Assembly (NCBI GenBank): GCA_017454765.1
Contig: JAFTCJ010000006.1
Span: 31,523 to 95,522, forward strand
Reading direction: 5' to 3'
Length of the DNA: 64,000 nt
Source: Erysipelotrichaceae bacterium
Lineage (GTDB): Bacteria; Bacillota_I; Bacilli_A; Erysipelotrichales; Erysipelotrichaceae
The translations under genes were made by a program, and so were the position numbers. A model generated the notes under the pieces. The model did not search any database, had not been told where the DNA came from, and was given only the letters and a program-made list of their open reading frames with translations. This document shows, in pieces, positions 16,718 to 25,918 of this stretch (position 1 is its first letter; each line of letters starts with the position of its first letter).

Positions 16718-17520
16718 TCTGCCGCTGCATGATATACTTTTCGATCTTTTCCGTGATCGGCTATTTCTATGAGAGTCTGGCAATGACGATATGGGCCGGC
16801 AAATGGGACAACCGCGGTTTTCTCTACGGACCGGCCATACCCATCTACGGCGCCGGTGCACTGCTTGGGACGATATTGTTTGAGTATTTCTATACGGATT
16901 ACACGCCGATGAGCGTATTCCTCATAAGCATGTTTGTATCAGCTCTCATGGAGTATGTGGTACACTATGTGCTGGAACAGATATTCCATGCATACTGGTG
17001 GGATTATTCCAAAGCGCCTCTCAACATCAACGGACGCATCTGTCTGCCGGCCAGTATCGGTTTCGGTATAGCGGGACTGATCATCATCTATGTGTTCAAT
17101 CCGATCCTGCTTCCTGTGATACAGGGGATCGATCAGACGGTCTGTGAACTCCTGGCGTTATTGTTGTGTGCCCTGTTTGCGGCGGATACGACAGTGACGG
17201 TATGCGTCATCTCGAGTTTCATCAGAAGAGTCGAGCGTTTCGACAATTCGATCAACGAACATATGGATTCTTTCTTCAGCAATTTCCTGGATGAATCCAA
17301 GGGCATCAACAACAAGTTTTATTCCGCAGTCGACAAGATCGAAGACAGAAGGAAGAGATTCATCGATTCCAGGATTGAAAGAGCCATCGATTCGATGGAT
17401 GATGTATATAAGGGGATCTTATCAAGGATCAAGGGTTTCAGAGGCAATATGCATTCCGTCAGACTGAACGAGGTGCTTTCTAAAGTCAGAAACAGGATCA
17501 AGAGAAAAAAAGATGAATGA
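16714..17520 (+). CDS. PF06541-type putative ABC transporter permease (CmpB-like) membrane protein
   Basis: A 268-residue protein with about five membrane helices in the first 165 residues, then a charged helical cytoplasmic tail of about 90 residues. Seen: the family motifs NRGFLYGPAIPIYG, YWWDYSKAPLNINGRICLP and SIGFGIAGL. These proteins are annotated as ABC permeases, but no ATPase partner is adjacent and the function is not established. It overlaps the HD gene before it by 4 bases and uvrA after it by 8 bases, so it sits in a tightly coupled operon with DNA repair and HPr kinase genes. Confidence 0.83.
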   Translation: MICRCMIYFSIFSVIGYFYESLAMTIWAGKWDNRGFLYGPAIPIYGAGALLGTILFEYFYTDYTPMSVFLISMFVSALMEYVVHYVLEQIFHAYWWDYSKAPLNINGRICLPASIGFGIAGLIIIYVFNPILLPVIQGIDQTVCELLALLLCALFAADTTVTVCVISSFIRRVERFDNSINEHMDSFFSNFLDESKGINNKFYSAVDKIEDRRKRFIDSRIERAIDSMDDVYKGILSRIKGFRGNMHSVRLNEVLSKVRNRIKRKKDE

Positions 17521-20341
17521 TAAAATCATAATCCGCGGTGCCAGAGTCAATAATCTAAAGAATATCTCTCTGGATCTGCCGCGAAACAAGATGATCGTAA
17601 TGACAGGTCTTTCCGGTTCCGGCAAGACTTCTTTGGCGTTCGACACCATCTATGCCGAAGGGCAGAGACGCTATGTGGAATCACTGTCAAGCTATGCCAG
17701 ACAGTTTCTGGGCGGCGTGGACAAGCCGGATGTCGATGTGATCGAAGGCCTTTCGCCGGCGATCGCGATCGATCAGAAGACCACTTCCAACAATCCCCGT
17801 TCGACGGTGGCGACGATCACTGAGATCTATGACTATCTGCGTCTTCTGTATGCCCGCTGCGGTATTGCCTACTGTCCCAATCACAATGAGCCGATCGAGG
17901 CGATGACGGTCTCCGGCATGGTGAGGAACATCATGACCTATGAAAACGGCGAGAGGATGGAGATCCTGGCTAATGTCGTCAGCAATAAAAAGGGTACTTT
18001 CAAGGATTATTTCGAAAAACTGAAAAAAGACGGTTTCCTGAGACTTTATGTCGATGATGTGCTTTATGACATCGATGAAGTCCCGGAACTGGACAAGAAT
18101 AAGAGACACAATATCGAAGTCGTCGTCGACCGTATCGTCAAGAAAGAGGGCATCGAGACAAGGCTCAATGACTCTCTGGAGATCGCTTTGAGACTGGCGG
18201 ATGGGACCTGTGTCGTGAAACACGGAGACAGAAAAGATCTGTTTTCTTCCCATCAGGCCTGTCCCAAGTGCGGTTTCACGGTCCCGAGACTGGAACCGCG
18301 TCTGTTTTCCTTCAACTCGCCTTTAGGTGCCTGCGATGAATGCAAGGGCTTAGGCGTGACGATGTCGGTCGATCTGGACTATCTGATGCCCGATCGCAGC
18401 AAGTCCATATCGGAAGGCGGCGTCCGCTACTACAAGAACATCTACGGAAGCAACAATCTGGAATGGCAGAATTTTGCGACTTTGCTGGAACATTACGGGA
18501 TCTCCGAAGACAAACCTTTGAACAAGATGACGGAAAAGGAGATGAACATCATCCTTTACGGTTCCACGGAGGAGATCAGATATACGGTGACTTCCACCGG
18601 CGGTACGACCTACAACAAGTTCGGCTATATCGAAGGCGTCAAGAGCCTGATCGAAAGAAGATTCGAAGAGACGCAGTCGAAATTCGGTAAAGAATACTAC
18701 GGTTCTTTCATGACCGAATCGGAATGCAAGAAGTGTCACGGAGCCAGACTCAATGATAAAGTACTGGCTGTCAGAGTCGGCGGTCTCAATATCAATGAAT
18801 TCACCCGCATGTCGATCATCCAGGCCTATGATTTCATCGATCATCTGGAACTTGACACCATGAGGGCGGAGATCGCCAGGACATTGCTGAACGAACTGAA
18901 ATCGAGACTGCGTTTCCTCAAGGATGTCGGTCTGGATTATCTGACGCTGGACCGTGTCGCCGGTTCCTTATCGGGCGGTGAAGCCCAGCGTATCCGTCTG
19001 GCGACCCAGATCGGTTCGGCGCTGACGGGCGTGCTCTATGTCCTGGATGAACCTTCCATCGGATTGCATCAGAAGGATAATGCCAAACTGATCGAGACTC
19101 TGAAGAAGATGAGGGATCTTGACAATACCGTCATCGTCGTCGAACATGATGCCGAGACCATGTTGTCTTCGGACTATATTGTCGATATCGGTCCCGGTGC
19201 CGGCAAGGAAGGCGGAGAAGTCGTCTTTACGGGCACGCCGGAAGAAATACTGAAGGATCAGAAGTCGATCACCGGCCAGTATCTGTCATTCAGAAAGCAG
19301 ATCCCGATCCCCGAAAAGAGAAGAAAGGGCAACGGCAGATATCTCAAGATCATCGGTGCGCAGGAAAACAACCTGAAGAATATCGATGTTTCCATACCTC
19401 TGGGCAAGTTTACCTGTGTGACCGGCGTTTCCGGTTCAGGCAAATCTTCGCTGATCATCGAGACGATGACCAAGGCGATCATGAAGTCTCTGGACAGAGT
19501 CAGGATCAGACCGGGCAAAGCCAGAGAGATCAAAGGCCTCGAGAATATCGACAAGATCGTCTACATCACTCAGGATCCGATCGGACGTACGCCGCGTTCC
19601 AATCCGGCGACATATACCGGTGTCTTTGATGACATCAGGGATCTTTATGCGATGACGCCCGATTCCAAGGAGAGAGGATATACCAAGTCCCGTTATTCCT
19701 TCAATGTACCGGGCGGACGCTGTGAAGCCTGCTATGGCGACGGTGTGAAGCGGATCTCGATGCTGTTCATACCGGATGTCTATGTCGAATGTGAGGAGTG
19801 TCACGGCAAGCGCTACAATGCCGAGACGCTGGAAGTGAGATATAAAGGCAAGAATATTTATGATGTCTTAAAGATGAGCGTTAAGGAAGCGCTTGATTTC
19901 TTCAAAAATCACAAGCGGATCAAAGACAAGCTGCAGGTCCTGTATGATGTGGGCCTGGGTTATATCGAACTGGGCCAGTCGGCAACGACCTTATCGGGCG
20001 GTGAAGCCCAGAGAGTCAAACTGGCTTCCGAGCTGCAGAAGAAGCCTACCGGCAAGACGATGTTTGTGCTGGATGAACCGACGACCGGACTGCACATGGA
20101 CGATGTGCTCAAACTGATACGGATCATCGACAGGATCGTCGATAACGGCGATTCCGTGGTCGTGATCGAACATAATCTCGATGTGATCAAATGTGCCGAC
20201 CAAATCATCGACCTGGGTCCCGACGGCGGAGACAACGGCGGCGAAGTCATCGCGGAGGGAACTCCGGAAGAAGTGGCGGAAATGGATCATTCCTATACCG
20301 GTCAGTATCTGAAGAAAGTGTTAGGTGATAAACATGGCTAA
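17513..20341 (+). CDS. uvrA: Excinuclease ABC subunit A
   Basis: A 942-residue ATPase that finds DNA lesions and loads UvrB in nucleotide excision repair. Seen: two ABC modules. The first Walker A is GLSGSGKTSLAFDTIYAEG at about residue 32 with signature SGGEAQRIRLATQIG; the second is GVSGSGKSSLI at about residue 637 with SGGEAQRVKLASEL. It has the UvrB-binding and insertion domains and zinc modules (CPKCG...CDEC; CEACYGDG...CEEC). Length is standard. The gene overlaps the preceding membrane protein gene by 8 bases and hprK by 8 bases. uvrA near hprK and lgt is a conserved Firmicutes neighbourhood. uvrB is not in the window. Confidence 0.98.
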   Translation: MNDKIIIRGARVNNLKNISLDLPRNKMIVMTGLSGSGKTSLAFDTIYAEGQRRYVESLSSYARQFLGGVDKPDVDVIEGLSPAIAIDQKTTSNNPRSTVATITEIYDYLRLLYARCGIAYCPNHNEPIEAMTVSGMVRNIMTYENGERMEILANVVSNKKGTFKDYFEKLKKDGFLRLYVDDVLYDIDEVPELDKNKRHNIEVVVDRIVKKEGIETRLNDSLEIALRLADGTCVVKHGDRKDLFSSHQACPKCGFTVPRLEPRLFSFNSPLGACDECKGLGVTMSVDLDYLMPDRSKSISEGGVRYYKNIYGSNNLEWQNFATLLEHYGISEDKPLNKMTEKEMNIILYGSTEEIRYTVTSTGGTTYNKFGYIEGVKSLIERRFEETQSKFGKEYYGSFMTESECKKCHGARLNDKVLAVRVGGLNINEFTRMSIIQAYDFIDHLELDTMRAEIARTLLNELKSRLRFLKDVGLDYLTLDRVAGSLSGGEAQRIRLATQIGSALTGVLYVLDEPSIGLHQKDNAKLIETLKKMRDLDNTVIVVEHDAETMLSSDYIVDIGPGAGKEGGEVVFTGTPEEILKDQKSITGQYLSFRKQIPIPEKRRKGNGRYLKIIGAQENNLKNIDVSIPLGKFTCVTGVSGSGKSSLIIETMTKAIMKSLDRVRIRPGKAREIKGLENIDKIVYITQDPIGRTPRSNPATYTGVFDDIRDLYAMTPDSKERGYTKSRYSFNVPGGRCEACYGDGVKRISMLFIPDVYVECEECHGKRYNAETLEVRYKGKNIYDVLKMSVKEALDFFKNHKRIKDKLQVLYDVGLGYIELGQSATTLSGGEAQRVKLASELQKKPTGKTMFVLDEPTTGLHMDDVLKLIRIIDRIVDNGDSVVVIEHNLDVIKCADQIIDLGPDGGDNGGEVIAEGTPEEVAEMDHSYTGQYLKKVLGDKHG

Positions 20342-21284
20342 TGAAGAACTCAACAAACGTGTCTATGTCAGACAGATCAAGGAACAGCTGAATCTGGAAC
20401 AGCTCTCCGGAAACGATGAGTCGCTCAACCGCTGGGCGATCGCTCCGGATATCAACAGACCGGGTCTGGAACTCTCCGGTTATCTGGAGTCCAATGACTT
20501 AAAAAGAGTCGTCATCCTGGGCACGAAGGAATATGAATACATGTCCAAGTTCGACTATGATACCCAGCGTGCGCGTTTCGAGATCATCACAGACTCCTTT
20601 ACACCGTGCATCATCATGTCCGGAGAGTTTTCTGCTATGAATTCTCTGCTGGATCTGGCGAATCAGAAGAACTTCCCGGTCTTCCGCTATGAAGGGCCGA
20701 CTTATCAGCTGATCGTCGATCTGGTGTCTTTTCTCTCCGAGATGCTGGCACCCTCAGACAACCTCTATGGCGTCATGATGAACATCTACGGCAAGGGCAT
20801 CATGATCACAGGTAAATCCGGCATAGGTAAATCCGAACTTGCACTGGATCTGATCAACAGGGGGCACATGCTGGTGGCGGACGACCGTGTCGATGTCACC
20901 CGCGTCCACAAGAGTCTGCTGTGCACAGCTCCGAAGATCCTGAAGCGGATGCTGGAGATCCGCGGTGTCGGCATCGTCGATGTCACCAGGATGTTCGGCG
21001 CCAACGCCTATCTCAACCGCTGCCAGCTGGATTTCGTGATCAAGCTGGTCAAATATGACGAAAGCATGGAGAACGACCGCCTCAATCCGATCAATGAGAC
21101 TTTCAATGTCCTGGGACTGGAAGTACCGATGCTGATCATTCCGATCACCGAAGGTAAATCACTGTCCGTCATCATCGAAGCAGCCGTTTCCAATTATCTT
21201 TTATCCAAACTCGGCTTCAATTCCAACGAGGATTTCAAGAACAGATACCGTCAGGAACTGGAGATGAAAGGAGCGAATCAATGA
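20334..21284 (+). CDS. hprK: HPr kinase/phosphorylase
   Basis: A 316-residue bifunctional enzyme that phosphorylates Ser46 of HPr with ATP or PPi and removes the phosphate with inorganic phosphate, releasing PPi; it is the sensor of CcpA carbon control. Start 20334 is chosen because AGGTGA lies 6 bases upstream. Seen: an N-terminal domain, Walker A GKSGIGKSELAL at about residue 160, ADDRVDV and the HprK signature EIRGVGIVDVTRMFG. It overlaps uvrA and, by 4 bases, the lgt-ppaX fusion. The fused PpaX half would hydrolyse the pyrophosphate HprK makes. Confidence 0.97.
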   Translation: MANEELNKRVYVRQIKEQLNLEQLSGNDESLNRWAIAPDINRPGLELSGYLESNDLKRVVILGTKEYEYMSKFDYDTQRARFEIITDSFTPCIIMSGEFSAMNSLLDLANQKNFPVFRYEGPTYQLIVDLVSFLSEMLAPSDNLYGVMMNIYGKGIMITGKSGIGKSELALDLINRGHMLVADDRVDVTRVHKSLLCTAPKILKRMLEIRGVGIVDVTRMFGANAYLNRCQLDFVIKLVKYDESMENDRLNPINETFNVLGLEVPMLIIPITEGKSLSVIIEAAVSNYLLSKLGFNSNEDFKNRYRQELEMKGANQ

Positions 21285-22744
21285 TAAAGTTTTTTCCCAA
21301 TGATCAGACATTTGTGATGTTCTCTCTTTTAGGATTCACCTTCGATATCAGATGGTATGCCGTTCTGATCCTGACAGGTGCAGTCAGTGCATTCCTGATC
21401 GCCAGAAAAGAAGTCCGCAGGGCAAAGTTCATCTCTGATGATTTCTTTGATTCTTTATTCATCTATACGCTGTGGATAGGGATCCTTGGCGCCAGACTCT
21501 GGTACTGTATCTTCTATAATTTCAGGTATTATCTCACTTTCCCGATGGAGATCATCCGCATCTGGGACGGCGGTCTGGCGATACAGGGCGGCATCGTTGC
21601 CGGTGCACTGTTCGCCTGGTGCTTCTGCAGATATCACCGTTATCCTTTCCTGAAGATCCTGGACTATGTCATGCCCAATGTCATGCTGGGACAGGCGATC
21701 GGCAGATGGGGAAACTTTGTCAACCGGGAATGTCACGGCGGCGAAGTTGCGGAATCCTATTTCGACGGCATCCTTTCCTTCCTGAAAGAGGGGATGCACA
21801 TCAACGGCCATTATTACGAACCGCTCTTTTTCTATGAATCGGTGCTTTGTTTTACCGGCTGGCTGCTGATCTGGTTTGTGCTCAAAAGATATCAGAAGAA
21901 GAGAGGCTGGCTGGCTTATGCCTACCTGATCTGGTACGGTGTGATCCGTTTCTTCATTGAAGGAAGAAGGACCGATTCTCTCTATCTGGGCAATCTGAAG
22001 ATGGCGCAGGTGACTTCGATCGTCTTCTGCATCATCGGTATCCTGGGTTTTCTGGGTTTCTTTGAGCGTTTCTTCAGAAAAGAGAAGCCGACACTGATCT
22101 TTGACTTTGACGGCACTCTGATGGACACCAAAGACGCCATCTTTGAAGGCTATCGTGAACTCTTCCGCCGCTTTTCCGATGAGAGTCTGTTTACCGATGA
22201 AGTGAAGGACGAAGTGATCGGTCCGGCGCTGCGGGATGTCTTCCCGAAGTACTTCCCGGATGTCGATTATGACACGCTTTCCGATATCTATCACAAGAGG
22301 CAGGCCGAAGTTGCCAAAGACGTCTATCATCCGATACCGCATGCCGATGAGCTGTTGAGGTATCTGCATGAGCAGGGTTACCGTATCGGCATCATCTCCA
22401 CCAGATCAAAGGAAGGGATCGAAGGCATCCTGAATGATTTCTCTCTGAGAGAATGTGTTGATGACATCTGCGGATGGACAGATGTGAAGAATCTCAAACC
22501 GGATCCGGAAGGGATCTTCCAGCTGGTCAGAAACAACAGATGGAACAGTGAAGTCATCATGATCGGTGACTCTTTGATGGATATCGAGTGCGGAAGGAAT
22601 TACGGTGCCTATACGGTCGCTTATCTGGATGATCCCAATCGCGCCGAAGAATTAAGCAAGGCTGCCAACGCTGCGATCAGCGATATGGAAGAACTGAAAG
22701 AGATCGTGAAACGGAACATTTCCTTCACATATGATGAAAAATAG
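21281..22744 (+). CDS. lgt: Fusion: prolipoprotein diacylglyceryl transferase (Lgt) + PpaX-like HAD pyrophosphatase
   Basis: A 487-residue two-domain protein. Residues 1 to about 265 are Lgt, a seven-helix membrane enzyme that attaches diacylglycerol to the lipobox cysteine: DIRWYAVLILTG, IWDGGLAIQGG and GQAIGRWGNFVNRECHGGE are seen. Residues from about 270 are a HAD phosphatase: TLIFDFDGTLMDTKDAI (motif I), ISTRSKEGIEG (motif II), KPDPEGI and MIGDSLMDIECGRNYG (motifs III-IV). The HAD part matches PpaX, which in Bacillus is a separate gene (order hprK-lgt-ppaX). The join is in frame without a stop or repeat. The HAD domain should lie in the cytoplasm. The usual His of the Lgt [I]HGG motif reads Gln here. 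Confidence 0.93.
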   Translation: MIKFFPNDQTFVMFSLLGFTFDIRWYAVLILTGAVSAFLIARKEVRRAKFISDDFFDSLFIYTLWIGILGARLWYCIFYNFRYYLTFPMEIIRIWDGGLAIQGGIVAGALFAWCFCRYHRYPFLKILDYVMPNVMLGQAIGRWGNFVNRECHGGEVAESYFDGILSFLKEGMHINGHYYEPLFFYESVLCFTGWLLIWFVLKRYQKKRGWLAYAYLIWYGVIRFFIEGRRTDSLYLGNLKMAQVTSIVFCIIGILGFLGFFERFFRKEKPTLIFDFDGTLMDTKDAIFEGYRELFRRFSDESLFTDEVKDEVIGPALRDVFPKYFPDVDYDTLSDIYHKRQAEVAKDVYHPIPHADELLRYLHEQGYRIGIISTRSKEGIEGILNDFSLRECVDDICGWTDVKNLKPDPEGIFQLVRNNRWNSEVIMIGDSLMDIECGRNYGAYTVAYLDDPNRAEELSKAANAAISDMEELKEIVKRNISFTYDEK

Positions 22745-22767
22745 AGAATTATTTCTCTGTTTTTTAT
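22743..22767 (+). terminator. Terminator after lgt-ppaX
   Basis: AGAGAA and TTCTCT form a 6-bp stem with a 4-base loop, followed by GTTTTTTATT. It begins at the stop codon and ends the long operon starting at the HD gene. Confidence 0.75.
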
Positions 22768-22828
22768 TTCCGGGTTTCATTATTCTGATATTTGGTTATA
22801 ATAAAAAAAGAATAACAGGAGGTTATTT

Positions 22829-23449
22829 ATGGTTACAGTAATCGATCATCCGCTGATCACACACAAACTGACTATCATGCGCAATGAGGAGACAGGTCAT
22901 AAGGATTTCAGGGAGAATCTCGATGAGATCGCATCTCTGATGGCATATGAAGTGCTCAGAGACCTGCCTTTGAAAGATATCCATATCACGACACCGATGG
23001 GTCCCTGTGACACGAAGGAACTGGCTACCGAAGTCATCCTGGTCCCGATCTTAAGAGCCGGCATGGGTCTTGTGAACGGTATCATGGACCTGATCCCGAC
23101 GGCGAAGGTAGGTTTCATCGGTCTCTACAGAGACGAAGAAACACTGGAACCGGTTGAATATTTCGCCAAATTCCCCAAGGAACTGACGGAAGGTGTCGTT
23201 CTGGTGCTGGATCCGATGCTGGCAACAGGCGGAAGCGCCATTGCCGCTGTCGACATGATCAAGGCCAGAGGCGCCAAGAATATCAGGATGGTCTGCCTGG
23301 TCGGAGCTCCCGAAGGCGTCAAGGCTTTCACGGAACATCATCCGGATGTCGATCTGTATATGGCTGCTTTGGATGATCATCTCAATGAGATCGGCTACAT
23401 CGTTCCGGGCCTGGGCGATGCCGGAGACAGAATATACGGTACAAAATAA
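22829..23449 (+). CDS. upp: Uracil phosphoribosyltransferase
   Basis: A 206-residue salvage enzyme making UMP from uracil and PRPP. Seen: PRPP loop [30 protein letters not shown] in the N-terminal half, and the uracil-binding C-terminus [17 protein letters not shown]. Length is normal. AGGAGG lies 6 bases before the ATG and a TATAAT box is at 22797-22802. It is a single-gene unit between two terminators. Confidence 0.98.
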   Translation: MVTVIDHPLITHKLTIMRNEETGHKDFRENLDEIASLMAYEVLRDLPLKDIHITTPMGPCDTKELATEVILVPILRAGMGLVNGIMDLIPTAKVGFIGLYRDEETLEPVEYFAKFPKELTEGVVLVLDPMLATGGSAIAAVDMIKARGAKNIRMVCLVGAPEGVKAFTEHHPDVDLYMAALDDHLNEIGYIVPGLGDAGDRIYGTK

Positions 23450-23455
23450 AAAAAG

Positions 23456-23482
23456 AAGCCACGCATGTGGCTTTTATTTTTT
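23456..23482 (+). terminator. Terminator after upp
   Basis: AAGCCAC and GTGGCTT form a stem around GCAT, followed by a T-rich run. Confidence 0.9.
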
Positions 23483-23825
23483 ATATATGGATCTTTGTAA
23501 ATGAAGTGGTATGCCTCATGAAGGCTTTCCGGAAGGATTTTGAAAGAGATTTCTCACTCTTGGCATATTTGAATGTCTCTTTGATGATCACGAAGACCGC
23601 CAGCAGGGAGAGGAAGAATTTATAGCTGTCTTTACTTTCCCTGATCGCTGAGAGCTTTTCATTCGTCTGATCGATATGCACAGAGATGGAAGAAGCACCC
23701 TGCGCCGTATCGGATATATTCCTGACAGTCTTCATCAGAGACTTCAGAAAAGCGATCAGCGCTGCGATCAGTGCCATGATCAGGATGATATAGACATATT
23801 TCATGTAGGGATTGATGATCTTCAT
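23481..23825 (-). CDS. Small membrane protein of unknown function
   Basis: A 114-residue protein with an N-terminal membrane helix (YVYIILIMALIAALIAFL), a polar middle of about 35 residues with heptad-like spacing (SSISVHIDQTNEKLSAIRES), a second helix (FFLSLLAVFVIIKETF) and a basic tail. No family was recognised. It starts 4 bases after the yigZ stop. No Shine-Dalgarno sequence precedes it; a TAAAAT at the end of yigZ lies 6 bases upstream, so it may be read from operon transcripts or as a leaderless message. Confidence 0.65.
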   Translation of the reverse strand: MKIINPYMKYVYIILIMALIAALIAFLKSLMKTVRNISDTAQGASSISVHIDQTNEKLSAIRESKDSYKFFLSLLAVFVIIKETFKYAKSEKSLSKSFRKAFMRHTTSFTKIHI

Positions 23826-23829
23826 AACT

Positions 23830-24426
23830 CTATTTTACTACTTTCTGCACGCTTTCTTCACCGATCTTTTCCGGAAGAATGCCTTTGGTGTATTCCTTGA
23901 TCGTTTCCAGTTTTTTCTCATCATCCAGGGCGAAGATATAGGTGACATCGCTGTCATAGAGGGTATCTGAAAGGATCGCGTTGTTTCGCAGATAATGATC
24001 GATCCTGTTGGCAGCCTCATAGCTTAGTTTCAGCTGGTATTTCGGATAGATCTCATCGATGACTTTAACTCCTTTTTTCAGGCATTCGCTGACGGATGAG
24101 GAATAGGCTCTGATCAGTCCGCCGGCACCCAGTTTGATGCCGCCGAAATAGCGTACGACCAGGGCACAGGTCTCATCCATGTCGTTTTTGTCCAGAACAT
24201 TCAGGATCGGCGCACCGGCAGTTCCGGATGGTTCACCGTCATCGGATGAGCGTCTGATATTGTGACAGATCAGAGCGGAACAGACATGGGTCGCATCGTG
24301 ATATCTTTTTCTGATCTCATTGAGGTATTCCCGGTATTCTTCCTCGCTTTTCACATGTCTGATGAAGCAGATGAAACGGGACTTTTCGATGACCAGTGTA
24401 TTTTCTGTTTCTTCTTTCAAATACAT
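23830..24426 (-). CDS. yigZ: YigZ/IMPACT family protein (UPF0029)
   Basis: A 198-residue protein of the IMPACT family. Seen: the family signatures SSDDGEPSGTAGAPILNVL and VVRYFGGIKLGAGGLIRAYS, then the C-terminal DUF1949-like domain. Bacterial members are cytoplasmic and suspected to act at the ribosome or on nucleic acid; no reaction is established. There is no ribosome binding site; TAAAAT lies 6 bases before the ATG, the leaderless pattern. It is divergent from a 45-codon ORF and upstream of a small membrane protein gene. Confidence 0.93.
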   Translation of the reverse strand: MYLKEETENTLVIEKSRFICFIRHVKSEEEYREYLNEIRKRYHDATHVCSALICHNIRRSSDDGEPSGTAGAPILNVLDKNDMDETCALVVRYFGGIKLGAGGLIRAYSSSVSECLKKGVKVIDEIYPKYQLKLSYEAANRIDHYLRNNAILSDTLYDSDVTYIFALDDEKKLETIKEYTKGILPEKIGEESVQKVVK

Positions 24427-24432
24427 AATTCT

Positions 24433-24438
24433 ATTTTA
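24433..24438 (-). promoter_or_regulatory. -10 box for leaderless yigZ
   Basis: TAAAAT on the minus strand, then AGAATT (6 bases) and the ATG. Confidence 0.55.
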
Positions 24439-24477
24439 GAAAATTTGTGTTAGAATTGGAAATGTTGTGAGGTGTAT

Positions 24478-24615
24478 ATGAGAAGTTTAGAAGAAATTTT
24501 GCACGAACTCAACGCTGCCGAAAAGGAATATGCAAGAAAATGCAGGGAATACGGCATCGAGGAAAAAGGCAAAAAGAAAAAGGCGGATGAAATTCCGGTA
24601 AATGAAGGCAAGTAG
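24478..24615 (+). CDS. Small charged protein, 45 residues, unknown function
   Basis: A short ORF reading MRSLEEILHELNAAEKEYAR and on through a lysine-rich stretch to VNEGK. GAGGTG lies 5 bases before the ATG, an extended -10 box (TGTTAGAAT) lies about 25 bases up, and a strong terminator covers its stop. It therefore has the full signals of a monocistronic gene. The protein is a predicted single amphipathic helix followed by a basic segment. No family was recognised. Confidence 0.68.
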   Translation: MRSLEEILHELNAAEKEYARKCREYGIEEKGKKKKADEIPVNEGK

Positions 24616-24638
24616 GTCATAAATGACCTACTTTTTTT
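24610..24638 (+). terminator. Terminator between the 45-residue gene and pgk
   Basis: AAGTAGGTCA and TGACCTACTT form a perfect 10-bp stem around TAAA, followed by T. Confidence 0.92.
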
Positions 24639-24685
24639 ATGACCTTCAATGTTATAATAAGGATGAATTTAGGAGGAGTTTTGTT

Positions 24686-25906
24686 ATGGCTAAAAAGCTG
24701 GTTACAGATTTGGACGTAGCGGGCAAAAAAGTCATCGTCAGAGTTGACTTCAACGTTCCGCACAAGGGTGATGTGATTACAGATGACAACAGAATCGTTG
24801 CTGCATTGCCGACAATCAGATATCTGCTCGAGAACAATGCAAAGGTCATCCTGCTCTCTCATTTAGGCAAGGTTGACTACAAGAAGACCGAGGAAGAGAT
24901 CGAAGCGGCAAAGAAGAAAAACAATATGGCTATTGTTGCTGCAAAACTGCAGGAATATCTGCCTGACAACAAGGTCATCTTCGTCGATGCGACAAGAGGC
25001 GAAGATCTTGAAAAGGCAGTCGCAGACATGAAGGAAGGCGAAGTCGTCCTGATGCAGAACACGAGATATGAAAAGGGCGAATCCAAGAACGAAGAGACCC
25101 TGGGTCGGTACTGGGCATCATTGGGTGATCTGTTTGTTGAGGATGCATTCGGTTCCGTTCACAGAGCTCACGCTTCCACCGTCGGTATTCCGACTGTACT
25201 TCGTTCCGCAGCCGGTTTCCTGGTCGAGAAGGAACTGAAGTTCCTGGGCGATGCGGTCGAGAATCCTGTCAGACCCTTTGTCGGAATCTTAGGCGGTGCC
25301 AAGGTTGCTGACAAGCTCAAGGTCATCAACAATCTGCTCGAAAAATGTGACACGCTGATCATCGGCGGTGGCATGGCTTATACATTCCTGAAGGCTCAGG
25401 GCAAAGAGATCGGCGGCTCGCTGGTCGATGACGAAAAGCTCGAATACTGCAAGGAGATGCTGGACAAGGCTGCAGCCTTAGGCAAGGAACTGCTGCTTCC
25501 GATCGATACTGTCGTTGCGGATGCTTTCCCTGATCCGATCGATGCCGAGATCGAGACGGAAATCGTCGATGTTGACAGTATCCCGGCTGACAAGCAGGGT
25601 CTGGATATCGGTCCCAAGACAGCTGAACTGTTTGCCGAGAAGGTAAAGGCAGCCAAGACAGTCGTCTGGAACGGTCCGATGGGCGTGTTTGAGAATCCGG
25701 TGCTGGCTAAGGGCACCAATGCAGTCGCCAAGGCTCTGGCAGAGTGCGAGGGCACAACGATCATCGGCGGCGGTGATTCCGCAGCAGCGATCAAACAGCT
25801 CGGTTATGCCGACAAAGTTTCTCACGTATCAACAGGCGGCGGTGCTTCCCTGGAATTCCTGGAGGGCAACGGCTTACCTGGTGTCGATATCTTGGACGAA
25901 AAATAA
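24686..25906 (+). CDS. pgk: Phosphoglycerate kinase
   Basis: A 406-residue glycolytic enzyme making ATP from 1,3-bisphosphoglycerate. Start 24686 is chosen for AGGAGGAG upstream and the conserved [21 protein letters not shown]-terminus; a TATAAT box is at 24653-24658. Seen: [21 protein letters not shown], the hinge and the C-terminal nucleotide motif [13 protein letters not shown] followed by [13 protein letters not shown]. Length is typical. It leads the pgk-tpiA-eno operon, 12 bases before tpiA; gap and gpm are not in the window. Confidence 0.98.
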   Translation: MAKKLVTDLDVAGKKVIVRVDFNVPHKGDVITDDNRIVAALPTIRYLLENNAKVILLSHLGKVDYKKTEEEIEAAKKKNNMAIVAAKLQEYLPDNKVIFVDATRGEDLEKAVADMKEGEVVLMQNTRYEKGESKNEETLGRYWASLGDLFVEDAFGSVHRAHASTVGIPTVLRSAAGFLVEKELKFLGDAVENPVRPFVGILGGAKVADKLKVINNLLEKCDTLIIGGGMAYTFLKAQGKEIGGSLVDDEKLEYCKEMLDKAAALGKELLLPIDTVVADAFPDPIDAEIETEIVDVDSIPADKQGLDIGPKTAELFAEKVKAAKTVVWNGPMGVFENPVLAKGTNAVAKALAECEGTTIIGGGDSAAAIKQLGYADKVSHVSTGGGASLEFLEGNGLPGVDILDEK

Positions 25907-25918
25907 AAAGGAGCTGAA

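Noticed and set aside
21455..22369. 304-codon minus-strand ORF opposite lgt-ppaX
   Set aside because: Antisense shadow of a strongly supported fusion gene; no start signal or family.
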